Positions 26,994 to 36,602 of a stretch of DNA of 64,000 bases are shown in pieces. Source of the DNA: Bacteroides zhangwenhongii. Its GTDB lineage: Bacteria; Bacteroidota; Bacteroidia; Bacteroidales; Bacteroidaceae. The position numbers were made by a program, and so were the translations under genes. The notes under the pieces are model-generated. The model saw only the letters and a list, made by a program, of their open reading frames with translations, made no database searches and was not told the DNA's origin. Within the stretch, counting starts at the first letter, position 1; each line of letters starts with the position of its first letter. The stretch covers positions 2,790,001 to 2,854,000 of the forward strand of contig NZ_CP059856.1 of NCBI RefSeq assembly GCF_009193325.2, read 5' to 3'.

Positions 26994-27779
26994 ATGACGA
27001 AAGCTTTATTTTTTGATATAGACGGTACACTGGTCAGCTTCCATACTCACCGTATCCCGTCTTCCACTATCGAGGCTCTGGAAGCCGCCCATGCGAAAGG
27101 ACATAAAATATTTATCGCTACCGGACGTCCGAAAGCCATTATCAACAATCTCTCCGAGCTACAGAAGCGGAATCTCATTGATGGATACATCACGATGAAC
27201 GGAGCCTATTGTTTTGTCGGAGAACAAGTTATTTATAAGAACGCCATCCCCCAGGAAGAGGTAAAAGCAATGGGAGATTTCTGCGAAAAGAAAGGAGTAC
27301 CCTGCATTTTTGTAGAGGAACATCATATTTCCGTTTGCCAGCCCAACGAGATGGTAAAGAAGATTTTTTATGATTTCCTACACGTGGATGTTATCCCGAC
27401 CGTCTCTTTTGCAGAAGCGACCGGCAAGGAGATTATACAAATGACTCCTTTCATTACGGAGGAAGAAGAAAGAGAAATCCGCCCGTCAATCCCAACTTGC
27501 GAGATAGGCCGTTGGTATCCCGCCTTTGCCGATATAACCGCCAAAGGAGATACCAAACAAAAAGGCATAGACGAAATAATCCGTTATTTTGATATCAGAC
27601 TGGAAGACACGATGGCATTCGGAGATGGGGGAAACGACATCAGCATGCTCCGTCATGCTGCTATCGGCGTGGCTATGGGGCAAGCTGAAAAGGACGTAAA
27701 AGCTGCCGCCGATTACGTAACGGCTCCGATCGACGAGGATGGTATCAGCAAAGCGATGAAACATTTCGGAATTATTTAA
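26994..27779 (+). CDS. Cof-type HAD-superfamily phosphatase
   Basis: This 261-residue cytosolic hydrolase of the HAD IIB (Cof) type probably dephosphorylates sugar phosphates or related small metabolites. Motif I is FFDIDGTLV with nucleophile and acid Asp, motif II is FIATGRP, and motif III/IV is the conserved Lys then AFGDGGNDISMLRHA. The mobile C2 cap lies between about residues 85 and 190. The length is normal. It starts 23 bp after the -7 element. The substrate cannot be told from sequence. The helicase-like gene downstream begins 27 bp after its stop and may be co-transcribed. Confidence 0.9.
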   Translation: MTKALFFDIDGTLVSFHTHRIPSSTIEALEAAHAKGHKIFIATGRPKAIINNLSELQKRNLIDGYITMNGAYCFVGEQVIYKNAIPQEEVKAMGDFCEKKGVPCIFVEEHHISVCQPNEMVKKIFYDFLHVDVIPTVSFAEATGKEIIQMTPFITEEEEREIRPSIPTCEIGRWYPAFADITAKGDTKQKGIDEIIRYFDIRLEDTMAFGDGGNDISMLRHAAIGVAMGQAEKDVKAAADYVTAPIDEDGISKAMKHFGII

Positions 27780-27806
27780 CAAGGGGGATTTACTCTATTT
27801 ATCAAC

Positions 27807-29804
27807 ATGAGCGTAGACACTAACAACGCAGAGTTTCAAGATGCCTTGAACCTGATTCAATATACACGCCAATCTGTTTTTCTAACCGGAAAGGCGGGTA
27901 CAGGGAAATCTACATTCTTGCGTTACGTCTGCGAAAACACCAAGAAGAAATATGTTGTACTTGCTCCGACAGGTATTGCCGCCATCAATGCCGGAGGAAG
28001 TACGATGCATAGTTTCTTCAAACTGCCTTTTCATCCACTGCCGCCGGATGACCCGAATCTCAGTCTCCAACGGGGACGCATCCACGAATTCTTTAAATAT
28101 ACGAAACCGCATCGAAAGTTACTGGAACAGATAGAACTGGTGATTATCGACGAAATTTCAATGGTACGGGCGGATATTATTGATGCAATCGACCGTATTC
28201 TGCGTGTATATTCTCATAACTTACGCGAACCTTTCGGTGGAAAGCAGCTGTTATTGGTGGGTGATGTTTTTCAATTAGAACCGGTCGTAAAGAACGATGA
28301 ACGGGATATATTGAACCGCTTCTATCCTACTCCCTATTTCTTCTCCGCACGAGTATTCGGTCAGATAGACTTGGTATCCATCGAGCTTCAGAAAGTATAC
28401 AGACAGACCGATCCTGTTTTTGTCAGCGTTCTCGACCATATCCGTACGAATACGGCCGGAGCAGCCGATCTGCAACTGCTGAATACCCGATACGGGAGCC
28501 AGATTGAGGAATCGGAAGCCGATATGTACATCACTCTTGCTACAAGACGGGATACAGTAGACTCTATCAATGAGAAGAAGTTGGCGGAACTGCCGGGAGA
28601 TCCAATCACTTTCGAGGGAGTTATCGAAGGAGACTTTCCCGAAAGCAGCCTGCCTACCTCGCAAGAACTTGTACTCAAACCCGGTGCCCAGATTATCTTT
28701 ATCAAAAACGATTTCGACCGCCGATGGGTGAATGGAACGATCGGTGTCATATCCGGAATTGATGAGGAAGAAGAAACGATATACGTTATCACCGATGACG
28801 GAAAAGAATGTGATGTAAAACGGGAATCATGGCGGAACATCCGCTACCGTTACAATGAAAAGACCAAAGAAATAGAAGAAGAGGTATTGGGCAGCTTTAC
28901 TCAATATCCCATTCGGCTGGCTTGGGCGATAACTGTTCATAAGAGTCAGGGGCTCACTTTCAGCCGGGTAGTCATCGATTTCACAGGTGGTGTATTTGCC
29001 GGAGGGCAAGCATACGTGGCACTCAGCCGGTGCACTTCTCTGGAGGGGATTCAGCTTAAAAAGCCCATCAGCCGGGCAGATGTTTTCGTCCGGCCCGAGA
29101 TTGTGAACTTTGCCGGACGGTTTAATAATCGTCAGGCTATTGACAAGGCTTTGAAACAAGCACAGGCCGACGTACAATATGTTGCCGCCGCACGTGCTTT
29201 CGACAAAGGAGACATGGAGGAATGCTTGGAACAATTCTTCCGTGCTATTCATTCCCGTTATGATATAGAAAAGCCTGTTCCCCGTCGGCTGATCCGTCGC
29301 AAACTGGGTATCATCAATACGCTGAAAGAACAGAACAGGAGACTCAAGGAACAATTACAGGAACAGCAGGAGCGTCTGCGGCAATATGCTCATGAATATT
29401 TATTGATGGGTAACGAATGTATTACCCAAGCCCACGATGCGCGAGCTGCCATTGCCAATTATGACAAAGCGCTCAGCCTCGATCCCAATTATGTGGACGC
29501 CTGGATACGAAAGGGGATTACCCTCTTTAATAATAAAGAATATTTTGATGCGGAAAACTGCTTCAATACTGCCGTAAGCCTCCATCCCGCCAACTTCAAA
29601 GCTGTCTATAACCGGGGAAAACTCCGTCTGAAACTTGAAAATACGGAAGGGGCTATTGCCGATTTGGATAAAGCCACCAGTCTGAAACCGGAACACGCAG
29701 GCGCGCACGAACTTTTCGGAGATGCACTGATAAAAGCAGGAAAAGAAGGAGAAGCTGCACTGCAATGGAGAATTGCGGAAGAACTAAGGAAAAAGAAATC
29801 ATAA
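27807..29804 (+). CDS. Pif1/RecD-like SF1B helicase fused to TPR repeats
   Basis: This 665-residue cytosolic ATPase has Walker A (TGKAGTGKST, residues about 27-36), motif Ia (APTGIAAINAGG), Walker B (VIIDEISMV), motif III (LLLVGDVFQLEPV) and, near residue 375, the C-terminal helicase motif AWAITVHKSQGLTF followed by VALSRCTSLEGI. These are Pif1-type SF1B helicase motifs, predicting 5'-3' DNA unwinding. From about residue 500 a charged coiled-coil stretch (KEQNRRLKEQLQEQQERL) leads into three TPR-like repeats (NYDKALSLDPNYVDAW and later copies). Fusion to TPRs suggests a scaffold for partner proteins. The start at 27807 follows the HAD gene by 27 bp. Confidence 0.88.
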   Translation: MSVDTNNAEFQDALNLIQYTRQSVFLTGKAGTGKSTFLRYVCENTKKKYVVLAPTGIAAINAGGSTMHSFFKLPFHPLPPDDPNLSLQRGRIHEFFKYTKPHRKLLEQIELVIIDEISMVRADIIDAIDRILRVYSHNLREPFGGKQLLLVGDVFQLEPVVKNDERDILNRFYPTPYFFSARVFGQIDLVSIELQKVYRQTDPVFVSVLDHIRTNTAGAADLQLLNTRYGSQIEESEADMYITLATRRDTVDSINEKKLAELPGDPITFEGVIEGDFPESSLPTSQELVLKPGAQIIFIKNDFDRRWVNGTIGVISGIDEEEETIYVITDDGKECDVKRESWRNIRYRYNEKTKEIEEEVLGSFTQYPIRLAWAITVHKSQGLTFSRVVIDFTGGVFAGGQAYVALSRCTSLEGIQLKKPISRADVFVRPEIVNFAGRFNNRQAIDKALKQAQADVQYVAAARAFDKGDMEECLEQFFRAIHSRYDIEKPVPRRLIRRKLGIINTLKEQNRRLKEQLQEQQERLRQYAHEYLLMGNECITQAHDARAAIANYDKALSLDPNYVDAWIRKGITLFNNKEYFDAENCFNTAVSLHPANFKAVYNRGKLRLKLENTEGAIADLDKATSLKPEHAGAHELFGDALIKAGKEGEAALQWRIAEELRKKKS

Positions 29805-29841
29805 AACTCTCCTTTTATCCTTTATTATCAAAAAGTTTTAT

Positions 29842-29849
29842 TAGTTTTG
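29842..29849 (+). promoter_or_regulatory. -7 promoter element of the AsmA-like gene
   Basis: TAGTTTTG matches TAnnTTTG and lies 38 nt upstream of the start at 29888, inside the short gap after the helicase gene. Confidence 0.5.
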
Positions 29850-29887
29850 TCTCTTGTATATTCGTCAAACTCTTAAAATAAAAGTAA

Positions 29888-32413
29888 ATGAAAAAAGGTT
29901 TGAAAATCGCAGCTATCACTGTAGGAGTTATTATCATCCTCATGCTCCTTCTCCCTTTCGCCTTCCAAGGTAAGATAGCCGATATCGTAAAAACAGAAGG
30001 CAACAAAATGCTTAATGCACAATTTGATTTTGAGAGACTTAACATTAGCCTGTTCCGCAACTTTCCACAGGCTTCTGTCACACTCGAAGATTTCTGGCTG
30101 AAAGGTACAGGAGAATTCGTTAACGATACTCTCGTACAAGCCGGAGAGGTTACCGCAGCTATCAATCTATTTTCACTTTTCGGAGATAGTGGCTATGATA
30201 TTTCTAAAATCTTCATTGAAGATACCCGGCTGCACGCTATTGTATTGCCGGACGGGCAAGTGAACTGGGATATCATGAAGCCGGACACCACAGCAACAGA
30301 GGAAACACCTATGGCAGAAGAGGAATCTTCTCCTTTCAAGGTGAAGCTACAACAGTTTGTCATCAAAAACATGAACTTGGTTTATGACGATCAGCAAGGA
30401 AAAATGTATGCTGACATCCGCGACTTCAATGCCGTTTGTTCCGGCGATTTGGGAAGTGACCGTACCACATTGCAACTGGAAGCGGAAACCCAATCTTTGA
30501 CTTACAAGATGAACGGCATTCCTTTCTTGGCAAATGCCAATATTTCCGCTAAAATGGATATAGACGCCGACTTAGCCAATAATAAATATACATTGAAGGA
30601 TAATACTATCCGCCTTAATGCCATTCAGGCAGGTATTGACGGCTGGGTTGCCCTACAAGATCCCGCTATTGACATGGATTTGAAACTTAATACGAATGAT
30701 ATCGGGTTTAAAGAAATTCTTTCATTGATTCCGGCTATCTATGCTACTGAGTTCTCAAGTCTGAAAACTGACGGGACTGCTACTCTGACTGCTACTGCCA
30801 AAGGCGTTCTGCAGGGAGATACCGTACCCGCATTCAATATCGATATGCAGGTCAAGAATGCCATGTTCCGCTATCCGGCTCTGCCGGCTGGTGTAGATCA
30901 AATCAACATCAGCGCCAATGTTCAGAATCCGGGAGGAAATATTGACTTGACTACCGTTACCATCAATCCGTTCAGCTTCCGTCTAGCAGGAAATCCGTTC
31001 AGTCTGACTGCCAACGTGAAAACTCCAATCAGCGACCCGGACTTTAAAGCGGAAGCAAAGGGCATCCTTAATTTAGGTATGATCAAACAAGTGTATCCAC
31101 TCGGTGATATGGAGCTGAATGGGACGATCAATGCCGATATGCAGATGTCCGGCCGTCTTTCTTATATAGAAAAGGAACAATATGAACATATACAGGCTGC
31201 CGGTACGATCGGATTGACAGGCATGAAACTTCAGATGAAAGATATGCCGGATGTAGAAATCCAGAAATCCCTTTTCACTTTTACTCCGAAGTATCTTCAG
31301 TTGAGCGAAACGACCGTCAATATCGGAAAGAATGATATCACAGCCGATAGCCGCTTCGAGAACTATATCGGATATGTACTGAAAGGAACTACCTTGAAGG
31401 GAAATCTGAACATTCGCTCCAATCATTTTAATTTGAATGATTTCATGGGTGATTCTGCCGAAGAAACAGCCGCAACACCGAATACAGCCACAACAGACTC
31501 GGTTGCTACTTCAACCGGAATCTTTGAAGTCCCCCGTAACATTGACTTCCAAATGGACGCAAATCTGAAAGAAGTATTGTTCGATAAGATGGCCTTCAAC
31601 AACATGAATGGCAAACTCATTGTGAAAGACGGTAAGGTAGACATGAAAAACCTTTCCATGAATACAATGGGAGGAAATGTAGTAATGAATGGATATTATT
31701 CTACCGCCAACGTGAAGAAACCGGAGATGAAAGCCGGATTCAAACTGTCGAATATCGTTTTCGCACAGGCTTACAAAGAACTGGATATGGTACAGAAGAT
31801 GGCTCCTATCTTTGAAAACCTGAAAGGTAATTTCTCCGGCAGTATCAATGTATTGACTGATCTGGACGCAACTATGAGCCCTGTATTGGACACAATGCAA
31901 GGGGACGGCAGCCTCTCCACCCGCGACCTTAGCCTGAGTGGAGTAAAAGCGATTGACCAGATTGCCGACGCTGTGAAGCAGCCGAGCCTGAAGGAAATGA
32001 AAGTGAAAGATATGACGCTGGATTTCACTATCAAAGACGGACGTGTGGAAACAAAACCGTTTGATATCAAGATGGGTGATTACAACTTGAATCTTTCAGG
32101 TAGTACAGGGCTCGACCAAACCATCGATTATACAGGAAAGATCAAGCTGCCCGCTTCTGCCGGTAACATTTCCAAACTGATGACCCTCGACTTGAAGATC
32201 GGAGGCTCGTTTACCTCTCCTAAAGTCAGTGTTGATACAAAGAGCATGGCAAGTCAGGCTGTTGAGGCCGTAGCCGACGAGGCTATCAGCAAACTGGGAC
32301 AAAAACTAGGTCTGGATTCAGCCGCTACCGCCAATAAAGATTCTGTCAAGCAGAAAGTGACGGAAAAGGCGGCAGAGAAAGCACTGGATTTCTTAAAGAA
32401 GAAACTCAAATAA
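29888..32413 (+). CDS. AsmA family envelope protein
   Basis: This 841-residue inner-membrane-anchored periplasmic protein has an N-terminal membrane segment (ITVGVIIILMLLLPFAFQ, residues about 10-27). It is followed by the AsmA start pattern (FDFERLNISLFRNFPQASVTLEDFWLKG split over residues 47-74). The long middle is beta-rich with repeated short strands, as in the bridge-like AsmA/TamB lipid-transport group. The C-terminus has the AsmA_2-type region (GDGSLSTRDLSLSGVKAI, DGRVETKPFDIKMGDYNL) and a Lys-rich helix tail. A role in outer-membrane biogenesis or phospholipid movement is inferred from the family. It has its own -7 element, and the YciO-like gene starts 17 bp after its stop. Confidence 0.85.
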   Translation: MKKGLKIAAITVGVIIILMLLLPFAFQGKIADIVKTEGNKMLNAQFDFERLNISLFRNFPQASVTLEDFWLKGTGEFVNDTLVQAGEVTAAINLFSLFGDSGYDISKIFIEDTRLHAIVLPDGQVNWDIMKPDTTATEETPMAEEESSPFKVKLQQFVIKNMNLVYDDQQGKMYADIRDFNAVCSGDLGSDRTTLQLEAETQSLTYKMNGIPFLANANISAKMDIDADLANNKYTLKDNTIRLNAIQAGIDGWVALQDPAIDMDLKLNTNDIGFKEILSLIPAIYATEFSSLKTDGTATLTATAKGVLQGDTVPAFNIDMQVKNAMFRYPALPAGVDQINISANVQNPGGNIDLTTVTINPFSFRLAGNPFSLTANVKTPISDPDFKAEAKGILNLGMIKQVYPLGDMELNGTINADMQMSGRLSYIEKEQYEHIQAAGTIGLTGMKLQMKDMPDVEIQKSLFTFTPKYLQLSETTVNIGKNDITADSRFENYIGYVLKGTTLKGNLNIRSNHFNLNDFMGDSAEETAATPNTATTDSVATSTGIFEVPRNIDFQMDANLKEVLFDKMAFNNMNGKLIVKDGKVDMKNLSMNTMGGNVVMNGYYSTANVKKPEMKAGFKLSNIVFAQAYKELDMVQKMAPIFENLKGNFSGSINVLTDLDATMSPVLDTMQGDGSLSTRDLSLSGVKAIDQIADAVKQPSLKEMKVKDMTLDFTIKDGRVETKPFDIKMGDYNLNLSGSTGLDQTIDYTGKIKLPASAGNISKLMTLDLKIGGSFTSPKVSVDTKSMASQAVEAVADEAISKLGQKLGLDSAATANKDSVKQKVTEKAAEKALDFLKKKLK

Positions 32414-32430
32414 AAAAGGAGAAAAAGGTT

Positions 32431-33045
32431 ATGCTTCTGAAGCTATATGATAAAAATAATAACCCGCAGGATTTACAACGAATCATTGATATCCTGAATG
32501 ATGGCGGACTTATCATCTATCCCACCGACACGATGTATGCTATCGGTTGTCATGGTTTGAAAGAACGTGCGATAGAACGGATATGTCGTATTAAGGAGAT
32601 AGATCCGCGCAAGAATAATTTGTCAATTATCTGCTATGACCTGAGCAGTATCAGCGAATATGCCAAAGTCGACAATAATGTATTTAAGCTTATGAAGCAT
32701 AACCTTCCGGGACCATTCACCTTTATTCTGAACGGAACAAACCGGTTGCCTAAGATTTTCCGTAACCGAAAAGAAGTAGGTATCCGTATGCCGGACAATC
32801 ATATTATCCGAGAGATAGCACGGCTGCTGGACGCTCCCATCATGACTACCACCCTGCCTCATGAGGAAAACGAGGACTTGGAGTATATGACCGATCCGGA
32901 ACTTATAGACGAAAAGTTCGGAGATATCGTGGATCTTGTTATTGATGGAGGTATCGGAGGCATAGAGCCGTCAACTGTCGTAAAATGCACAGAAAACGAA
33001 CCGGAAATCGTGCGTCAGGGAAAAGGCTGGCTGGAGGAGAATTGA
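32431..33045 (+). CDS. Sua5/YciO/YrdC family protein
   Basis: This 204-residue cytosolic protein has the YrdC fold: GGLIIYPTDTMYAIGCHG near residue 30, then KNNLSIIC, LPGPFTFIL, VGIRMPDN and IDGGIGGIEPSTVVKC. Family members condense threonine, bicarbonate and ATP into threonylcarbamoyl-AMP for tRNA t6A modification. The sequence is most like the YciO branch, whose exact role is less certain, so the tRNA function is not assured. It has no C-terminal Sua5 extension. It is probably co-transcribed with the AsmA-like gene and ends in a bidirectional terminator. Confidence 0.87.
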   Translation: MLLKLYDKNNNPQDLQRIIDILNDGGLIIYPTDTMYAIGCHGLKERAIERICRIKEIDPRKNNLSIICYDLSSISEYAKVDNNVFKLMKHNLPGPFTFILNGTNRLPKIFRNRKEVGIRMPDNHIIREIARLLDAPIMTTTLPHEENEDLEYMTDPELIDEKFGDIVDLVIDGGIGGIEPSTVVKCTENEPEIVRQGKGWLEEN

Positions 33046-33082
33046 ACCATTTATAATTGTTCATACTCTGATTGTTCATATA

Positions 33083-33126
33083 GAAAACGGGCTGCATCAA
33101 CGTTGAATTGATTGCAGCCCGTTTTT
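33083..33126. terminator. Bidirectional terminator between convergent YciO-like and nagB genes
   Basis: The left arm (from 33084, AAAACGGGCTGCA core) pairs with 33108-33125 (TGCAGCCCGTTTT core), with one bulged base and a short loop. The flanking A and T runs allow termination both ways. Confidence 0.85.
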
Positions 33127-33145
33127 ATAGAGTATATTCCACTTC

Positions 33146-33958
33146 TTACTTAATCAAAGACTCCGGATCCAGATGAGCGGATTCAATGTCTTTAAAGTAA
33201 CGATAGGTACCTACTTTCAGTTCTACCGTAGCAGCATCGTCACACACGATGATACCCTTTTCGTGCATCTGCAGAGCACTGATAGTCCACATCTGAGTGA
33301 TAGCTCCTTCTACCGCATGATACAAAGCACGTGCCTTGTTATGGCCATTAACGATAATCATCACTTCCTTTGCGGAAAGCACAGTACCGACTCCCACTGT
33401 CAATGAAGTCTTAGGCACTTTATTGATATCATTGTCAAAGAAACGGGAGTTAGCGATAATTGTATCCATTGTCAATGTTTTCTGACGAGTGCGTGAAGTC
33501 AGCGAGGATCCCGGTTCGTTGAAAGCAATATGCCCGTCAGGACCGATACCACCCATAAACAGGTCTATGCCACCGTATGATTTAATCTTCTCTTCATAAC
33601 GTGCACATTCCGCATCCAAATCAGGAGCGTTACCGTTCAAAATATTTGTATTCTCCGGTTTAATGTCAATATGGCTGAAGAAGTTATTCCACATAAAAGA
33701 ATAGTAGCTTTCCGGATGTTCCTTCGGTAAACCTACATACTCATCCATATTGAACGTTACGACATTCTGGAAAGAAACAATGCCCTTCTTATTCAGGTCG
33801 ATCAAAGCCTTATACATTCCAAGTGGGGAAGAACCGGTAGGACATCCTAATACAAATGGTTTTTCAGGAGTTGGATTAGCAGCTTTTATTTTTGCAGCAA
33901 CATAATGTGCAGCCCACTGAGACACAGACTGATAGTCCGGTTGAATAATTAATCTCAT
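33146..33958 (-). CDS. nagB: Glucosamine-6-phosphate deaminase NagB
   Basis: This 270-residue cytosolic enzyme converts glucosamine 6-phosphate to fructose 6-phosphate and ammonia, feeding amino sugars into glycolysis. The family signatures are complete: [14 protein letters not shown] for phosphate binding, NMDEYVGLP with the catalytic Asp, and [17 protein letters not shown] with the Asp-His-Glu charge relay. SRTRQKTLT corresponds to the allosteric N-acetylglucosamine-6-phosphate site region of E. coli NagB. The length is close to the E. coli enzyme (266). It is likely the last gene of a leftward group with the flavodiiron and radical SAM genes, although the 51-bp gap could hold its own promoter. 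Confidence 0.96.
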   Translation of the reverse strand: MRLIIQPDYQSVSQWAAHYVAAKIKAANPTPEKPFVLGCPTGSSPLGMYKALIDLNKKGIVSFQNVVTFNMDEYVGLPKEHPESYYSFMWNNFFSHIDIKPENTNILNGNAPDLDAECARYEEKIKSYGGIDLFMGGIGPDGHIAFNEPGSSLTSRTRQKTLTMDTIIANSRFFDNDINKVPKTSLTVGVGTVLSAKEVMIIVNGHNKARALYHAVEGAITQMWTISALQMHEKGIIVCDDAATVELKVGTYRYFKDIESAHLDPESLIK

Positions 33959-34009
33959 AAGTCGATTGTTTTATAGGTTAGTTAATAAATTAATATCTCA
34001 TTCACTGTT

Positions 34010-35206
34010 TTATCGGTCTTTCTTCAAGCGGTCCGCCATTGCTCGTGCCAGATTTTCGCACTGAGTATAAGTGATATCCCTCATCGCCTGCTTCATCTCC
34101 ACAGGATCGCCCACTAACTCGAATTTGCTCTTTTCAGCAAATTCAGCCAGGCGTTTCACAGCAGCACCTGCCCATGTAAAGGAACCGAAGTAACCTAAAT
34201 AGCGACCTTTCACCTCACGCAACAGAATCTTTGAAAGCAACGCATCTACTTCGGGGAATAGCTGATTGCTGTAAGTAGGCGAACCGATGATTAATCCTTT
34301 ATAACGGAAAATATCTGCTATGATATAAGAAGGATGGCTCTTCGTCACATTGTGCATGACTATATTTTTGATTCCTTGTGCCGAAAGCTCTGCAGCGATA
34401 GCCTCAGCCATTTGTTCCGTATTTCCATACATACTTCCGTACACAATCACCACACCTTCATCCGCATCATAACGGCTCAGTCTGTCATAGACACCAATCA
34501 CTTTGGCAATATTCTCGGTCCATACGGGTCCGTGAGTAGAGCAGATAGCAGAAATAGGAAGTCCGCCCAGTTTTTGCAAAGCCTTTTGTACAGGGCTTCC
34601 ATACTTACCGACAATATTTGAATAATAACGTACCATTTCTCCCCAATATCTGTCTACATTCATGCCAGTATCCAGAAAACCGCCATCCAATGTACCAAAG
34701 CAGCCGAATCCGTCACCGGAGAAAAGAATTCCTTCCGTTTCATCAAAGGTCATCATCGTTTCAGGCCAATGCACCATCGGAGTCATATAAAATCGCAGTT
34801 TGTGATGTCCTAAAGCTAAGAAATCCCCATCCTTCACCAGATACTGTTCGCCAGTCACTCCGTAGAAGCCTTCAATCATACCAAAGGTCTGCTTATTACC
34901 CACAATAATAATTTCCGGGTAATGTTGCTTTATCAATCGGATAGAGCCGGAATGATCCGGTTCCATGTGATTTATAATCAAATAATTGATGGGACGTTCG
35001 CCAATCACCTGCTTTATTTTACGCAAGTAGACTTCAAAATAACAGATATCTACCGTATCCACCAATGCCACCATTTCATCATCAATCAGATAAGAGTTAT
35101 ATGAAACTCCATAGGGCAATGGCCACATCGCTTCAAACCGGTGTTTGTTACGGTCATTTACTCCCACATAGTGGACATTTCCTTTAATTCTTGTTTTATG
35201 TTCCAT
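34010..35206 (-). CDS. Flavodiiron protein (FprA/A-type flavoprotein)
   Basis: This 398-residue cytosolic enzyme reduces oxygen to water and/or nitric oxide to nitrous oxide, protecting an anaerobe from oxidative stress. The N-terminal metallo-beta-lactamase domain has the di-iron ligands NHMEPDH (His-x-Glu-x-Asp-His), then VHWPETM, SGDGFGCF and CSTHGPVW. The C-terminal flavodoxin domain starts near residue 250 with VYGSMYGNTEQMAEAI for FMN binding. There is no rubredoxin extension, so electrons must come from a separate rubredoxin or reductase. It starts 10 bp after the radical SAM gene and is surely co-transcribed with it. Confidence 0.95.
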   Translation of the reverse strand: MEHKTRIKGNVHYVGVNDRNKHRFEAMWPLPYGVSYNSYLIDDEMVALVDTVDICYFEVYLRKIKQVIGERPINYLIINHMEPDHSGSIRLIKQHYPEIIIVGNKQTFGMIEGFYGVTGEQYLVKDGDFLALGHHKLRFYMTPMVHWPETMMTFDETEGILFSGDGFGCFGTLDGGFLDTGMNVDRYWGEMVRYYSNIVGKYGSPVQKALQKLGGLPISAICSTHGPVWTENIAKVIGVYDRLSRYDADEGVVIVYGSMYGNTEQMAEAIAAELSAQGIKNIVMHNVTKSHPSYIIADIFRYKGLIIGSPTYSNQLFPEVDALLSKILLREVKGRYLGYFGSFTWAGAAVKRLAEFAEKSKFELVGDPVEMKQAMRDITYTQCENLARAMADRLKKDR

Positions 35207-35216
35207 TCTTCAGTTA

Positions 35217-36188
35217 TTAAGTGGTAAACTTATCATCTGCAAAAATAATCCTTTTTTCCGAATCCTTATACTTCTTGCCTTGATAAGCACCTCTTTCTTT
35301 CATTCTTTTTTGTAAACGTGCCACAAATTCATAATTTTTCAATCCCCAATCCGGTGCTATTAATAATTCTTTAGGAGATTGAGAAACAAAACGTTCCACC
35401 ACCATATCAGGTCGGAGGTGTTCTATATAATCGATTACCAGATCAATGTATTCGTCCACTTCCGTAAACAGATGGAAATCGTTCGGAGCTTCAGCGTACT
35501 CATGCGCCATTCGAGTACCCCGAATTAACTGTAACTGATGAATTTTAAGGGTAGATAGAGGCAATTGGGAAAGGATTCCGGCTTGCTCCACCATCGTTTC
35601 ACGCGTTTCTCCCGGAAGTCCAAGAATAATATGCCCACCTGTCAGAATACCACAGGCAGCCGTTCGTTCTACAGCCTCCACTGTTTCCGCATACGTATGC
35701 CCACGGTTGATACGTTGCAAAGTTTTATCACAAGTACTTTCTATACCATATTCTACCATGAGGAAAGTATGTTTATTCAGTTCTTCCAGATAATGCAACA
35801 GTCCTTCCGGCATACAATCCGGTCGGGTTCCAATCACTAGCCCTACAACACCGTCAACCTTTAGAGCTTCTTCATATTTGCGTTTTAGCCCCTCCAACTC
35901 CGCATACGTATTTGTGTATGCTTGAAAATAGGCTAAATACTTCATCTCCGGATATTTGTGTGCAAAAAAGTATTTTCCTTCCTGCAACTGAGTAGTAATG
36001 GACTTCTCCGTCCGACAGTAATCGGGATTAAAAGTTTGATTGTTACAATATGTACAGCCTCCCCACCCTTTCGTTCCATCCCGGTTAGGACACGTGAACC
36101 CGGCATTCAATGATATCTTCTGTACTTTATAAGAAAAGTATTTCCTTAAAAACGTTGGAAAGTCATTATATAATATAGGTGTGGACAT
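35217..36188 (-). CDS. TIGR01212/YhcC-type radical SAM protein
   Basis: This 323-residue cytosolic iron-sulfur enzyme begins with KYFSYKVQKISLNAGFTCP, then cluster cysteines in CPNRDGTKGWGGCTYC. The unusually wide first Cys spacing is characteristic of the YhcC/TIGR01212 subfamily. Later motifs FQAYTNTYA, VIGTRPDC and VEYGIESTCD are of the Elp3-like radical SAM group. The molecular function of this subfamily is not established. A -7 element (36219-36226) lies 30 nt upstream of the start. Confidence 0.92.
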   Translation of the reverse strand: MSTPILYNDFPTFLRKYFSYKVQKISLNAGFTCPNRDGTKGWGGCTYCNNQTFNPDYCRTEKSITTQLQEGKYFFAHKYPEMKYLAYFQAYTNTYAELEGLKRKYEEALKVDGVVGLVIGTRPDCMPEGLLHYLEELNKHTFLMVEYGIESTCDKTLQRINRGHTYAETVEAVERTAACGILTGGHIILGLPGETRETMVEQAGILSQLPLSTLKIHQLQLIRGTRMAHEYAEAPNDFHLFTEVDEYIDLVIDYIEHLRPDMVVERFVSQSPKELLIAPDWGLKNYEFVARLQKRMKERGAYQGKKYKDSEKRIIFADDKFTT

Positions 36189-36218
36189 ATTTATTCCCTT
36201 CTTTTAGTATTTAATCGG

Positions 36219-36226
36219 CAAACATA
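36219..36226 (-). promoter_or_regulatory. -7 promoter element of the radical SAM/flavodiiron operon
   Basis: On the minus strand this reads TATGTTTG, a match to TAnnTTTG, 31 nt before the start codon. Confidence 0.55.
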
Positions 36227-36339
36227 AGAAAAATCAGTGAGTTACAGAAAGTTAGTGCAAAATATCTTCAATATATTAAATATTTCATAATTACCATAAG
36301 ATAAATTAATAAATATTGCGATTCAAAAAAGTATTTAAT

Positions 36340-36347
36340 TAGTTTTG
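36340..36347 (+). promoter_or_regulatory. -7 promoter element of a candidate small RNA
   Basis: TAGTTTTG matches TAnnTTTG and has no coding region downstream before a strong terminator. A start site near 36354 is implied. Confidence 0.5.
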
Positions 36348-36353
36348 CCATGA

Positions 36354-36499
36354 TTTTAGGCATTGACGGGAGGATACTTGTGAAAGTCTTGTGCAATTTA
36401 TTCCCCAATTATGATTTCATCTCACCATACCCCATGCAACTCTCGTCAATAAAATTATCCTCTCTATATTCCAAATAAGAATATGGAGAGGATTTTTTA
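36354..36499 (+). ncRNA. Candidate small RNA with its own promoter and terminator
   Basis: Between the radical SAM gene and susC lies a unit of about 145 nt with a -7 element (36340-36347) and an 11-bp closing helix. ATTGACGGGAG (36362-36372) pairs with CTCTCGTCAAT (36440-36450) with one G-U pair, enclosing a largely unpaired domain. A 15-bp terminator hairpin (arms 36457-36471 and 36479-36493) is followed by TTTTTT. No open reading frame with a plausible start is seen. I do not recognise a known RNA family; a regulatory RNA or an attenuated leader are the options. A separate susC promoter at 36659 argues against a leader. Confidence 0.55.
36457..36498 (+). terminator. Intrinsic terminator of the candidate small RNA
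   Basis: This is a 15-bp stem with one G-U pair and a 7-nt loop, followed by six T residues. It is a textbook intrinsic terminator for rightward transcription. Confidence 0.85.
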
Positions 36500-36602
36500 A
36501 TTCATCAATAACAGTTTTATTACTCTTCTCCCAACATTTGATGATAAATCGATTGATATTATACCTTCCAATAACAAATAATCCACCAGACAATAGCTAA
36601 AT

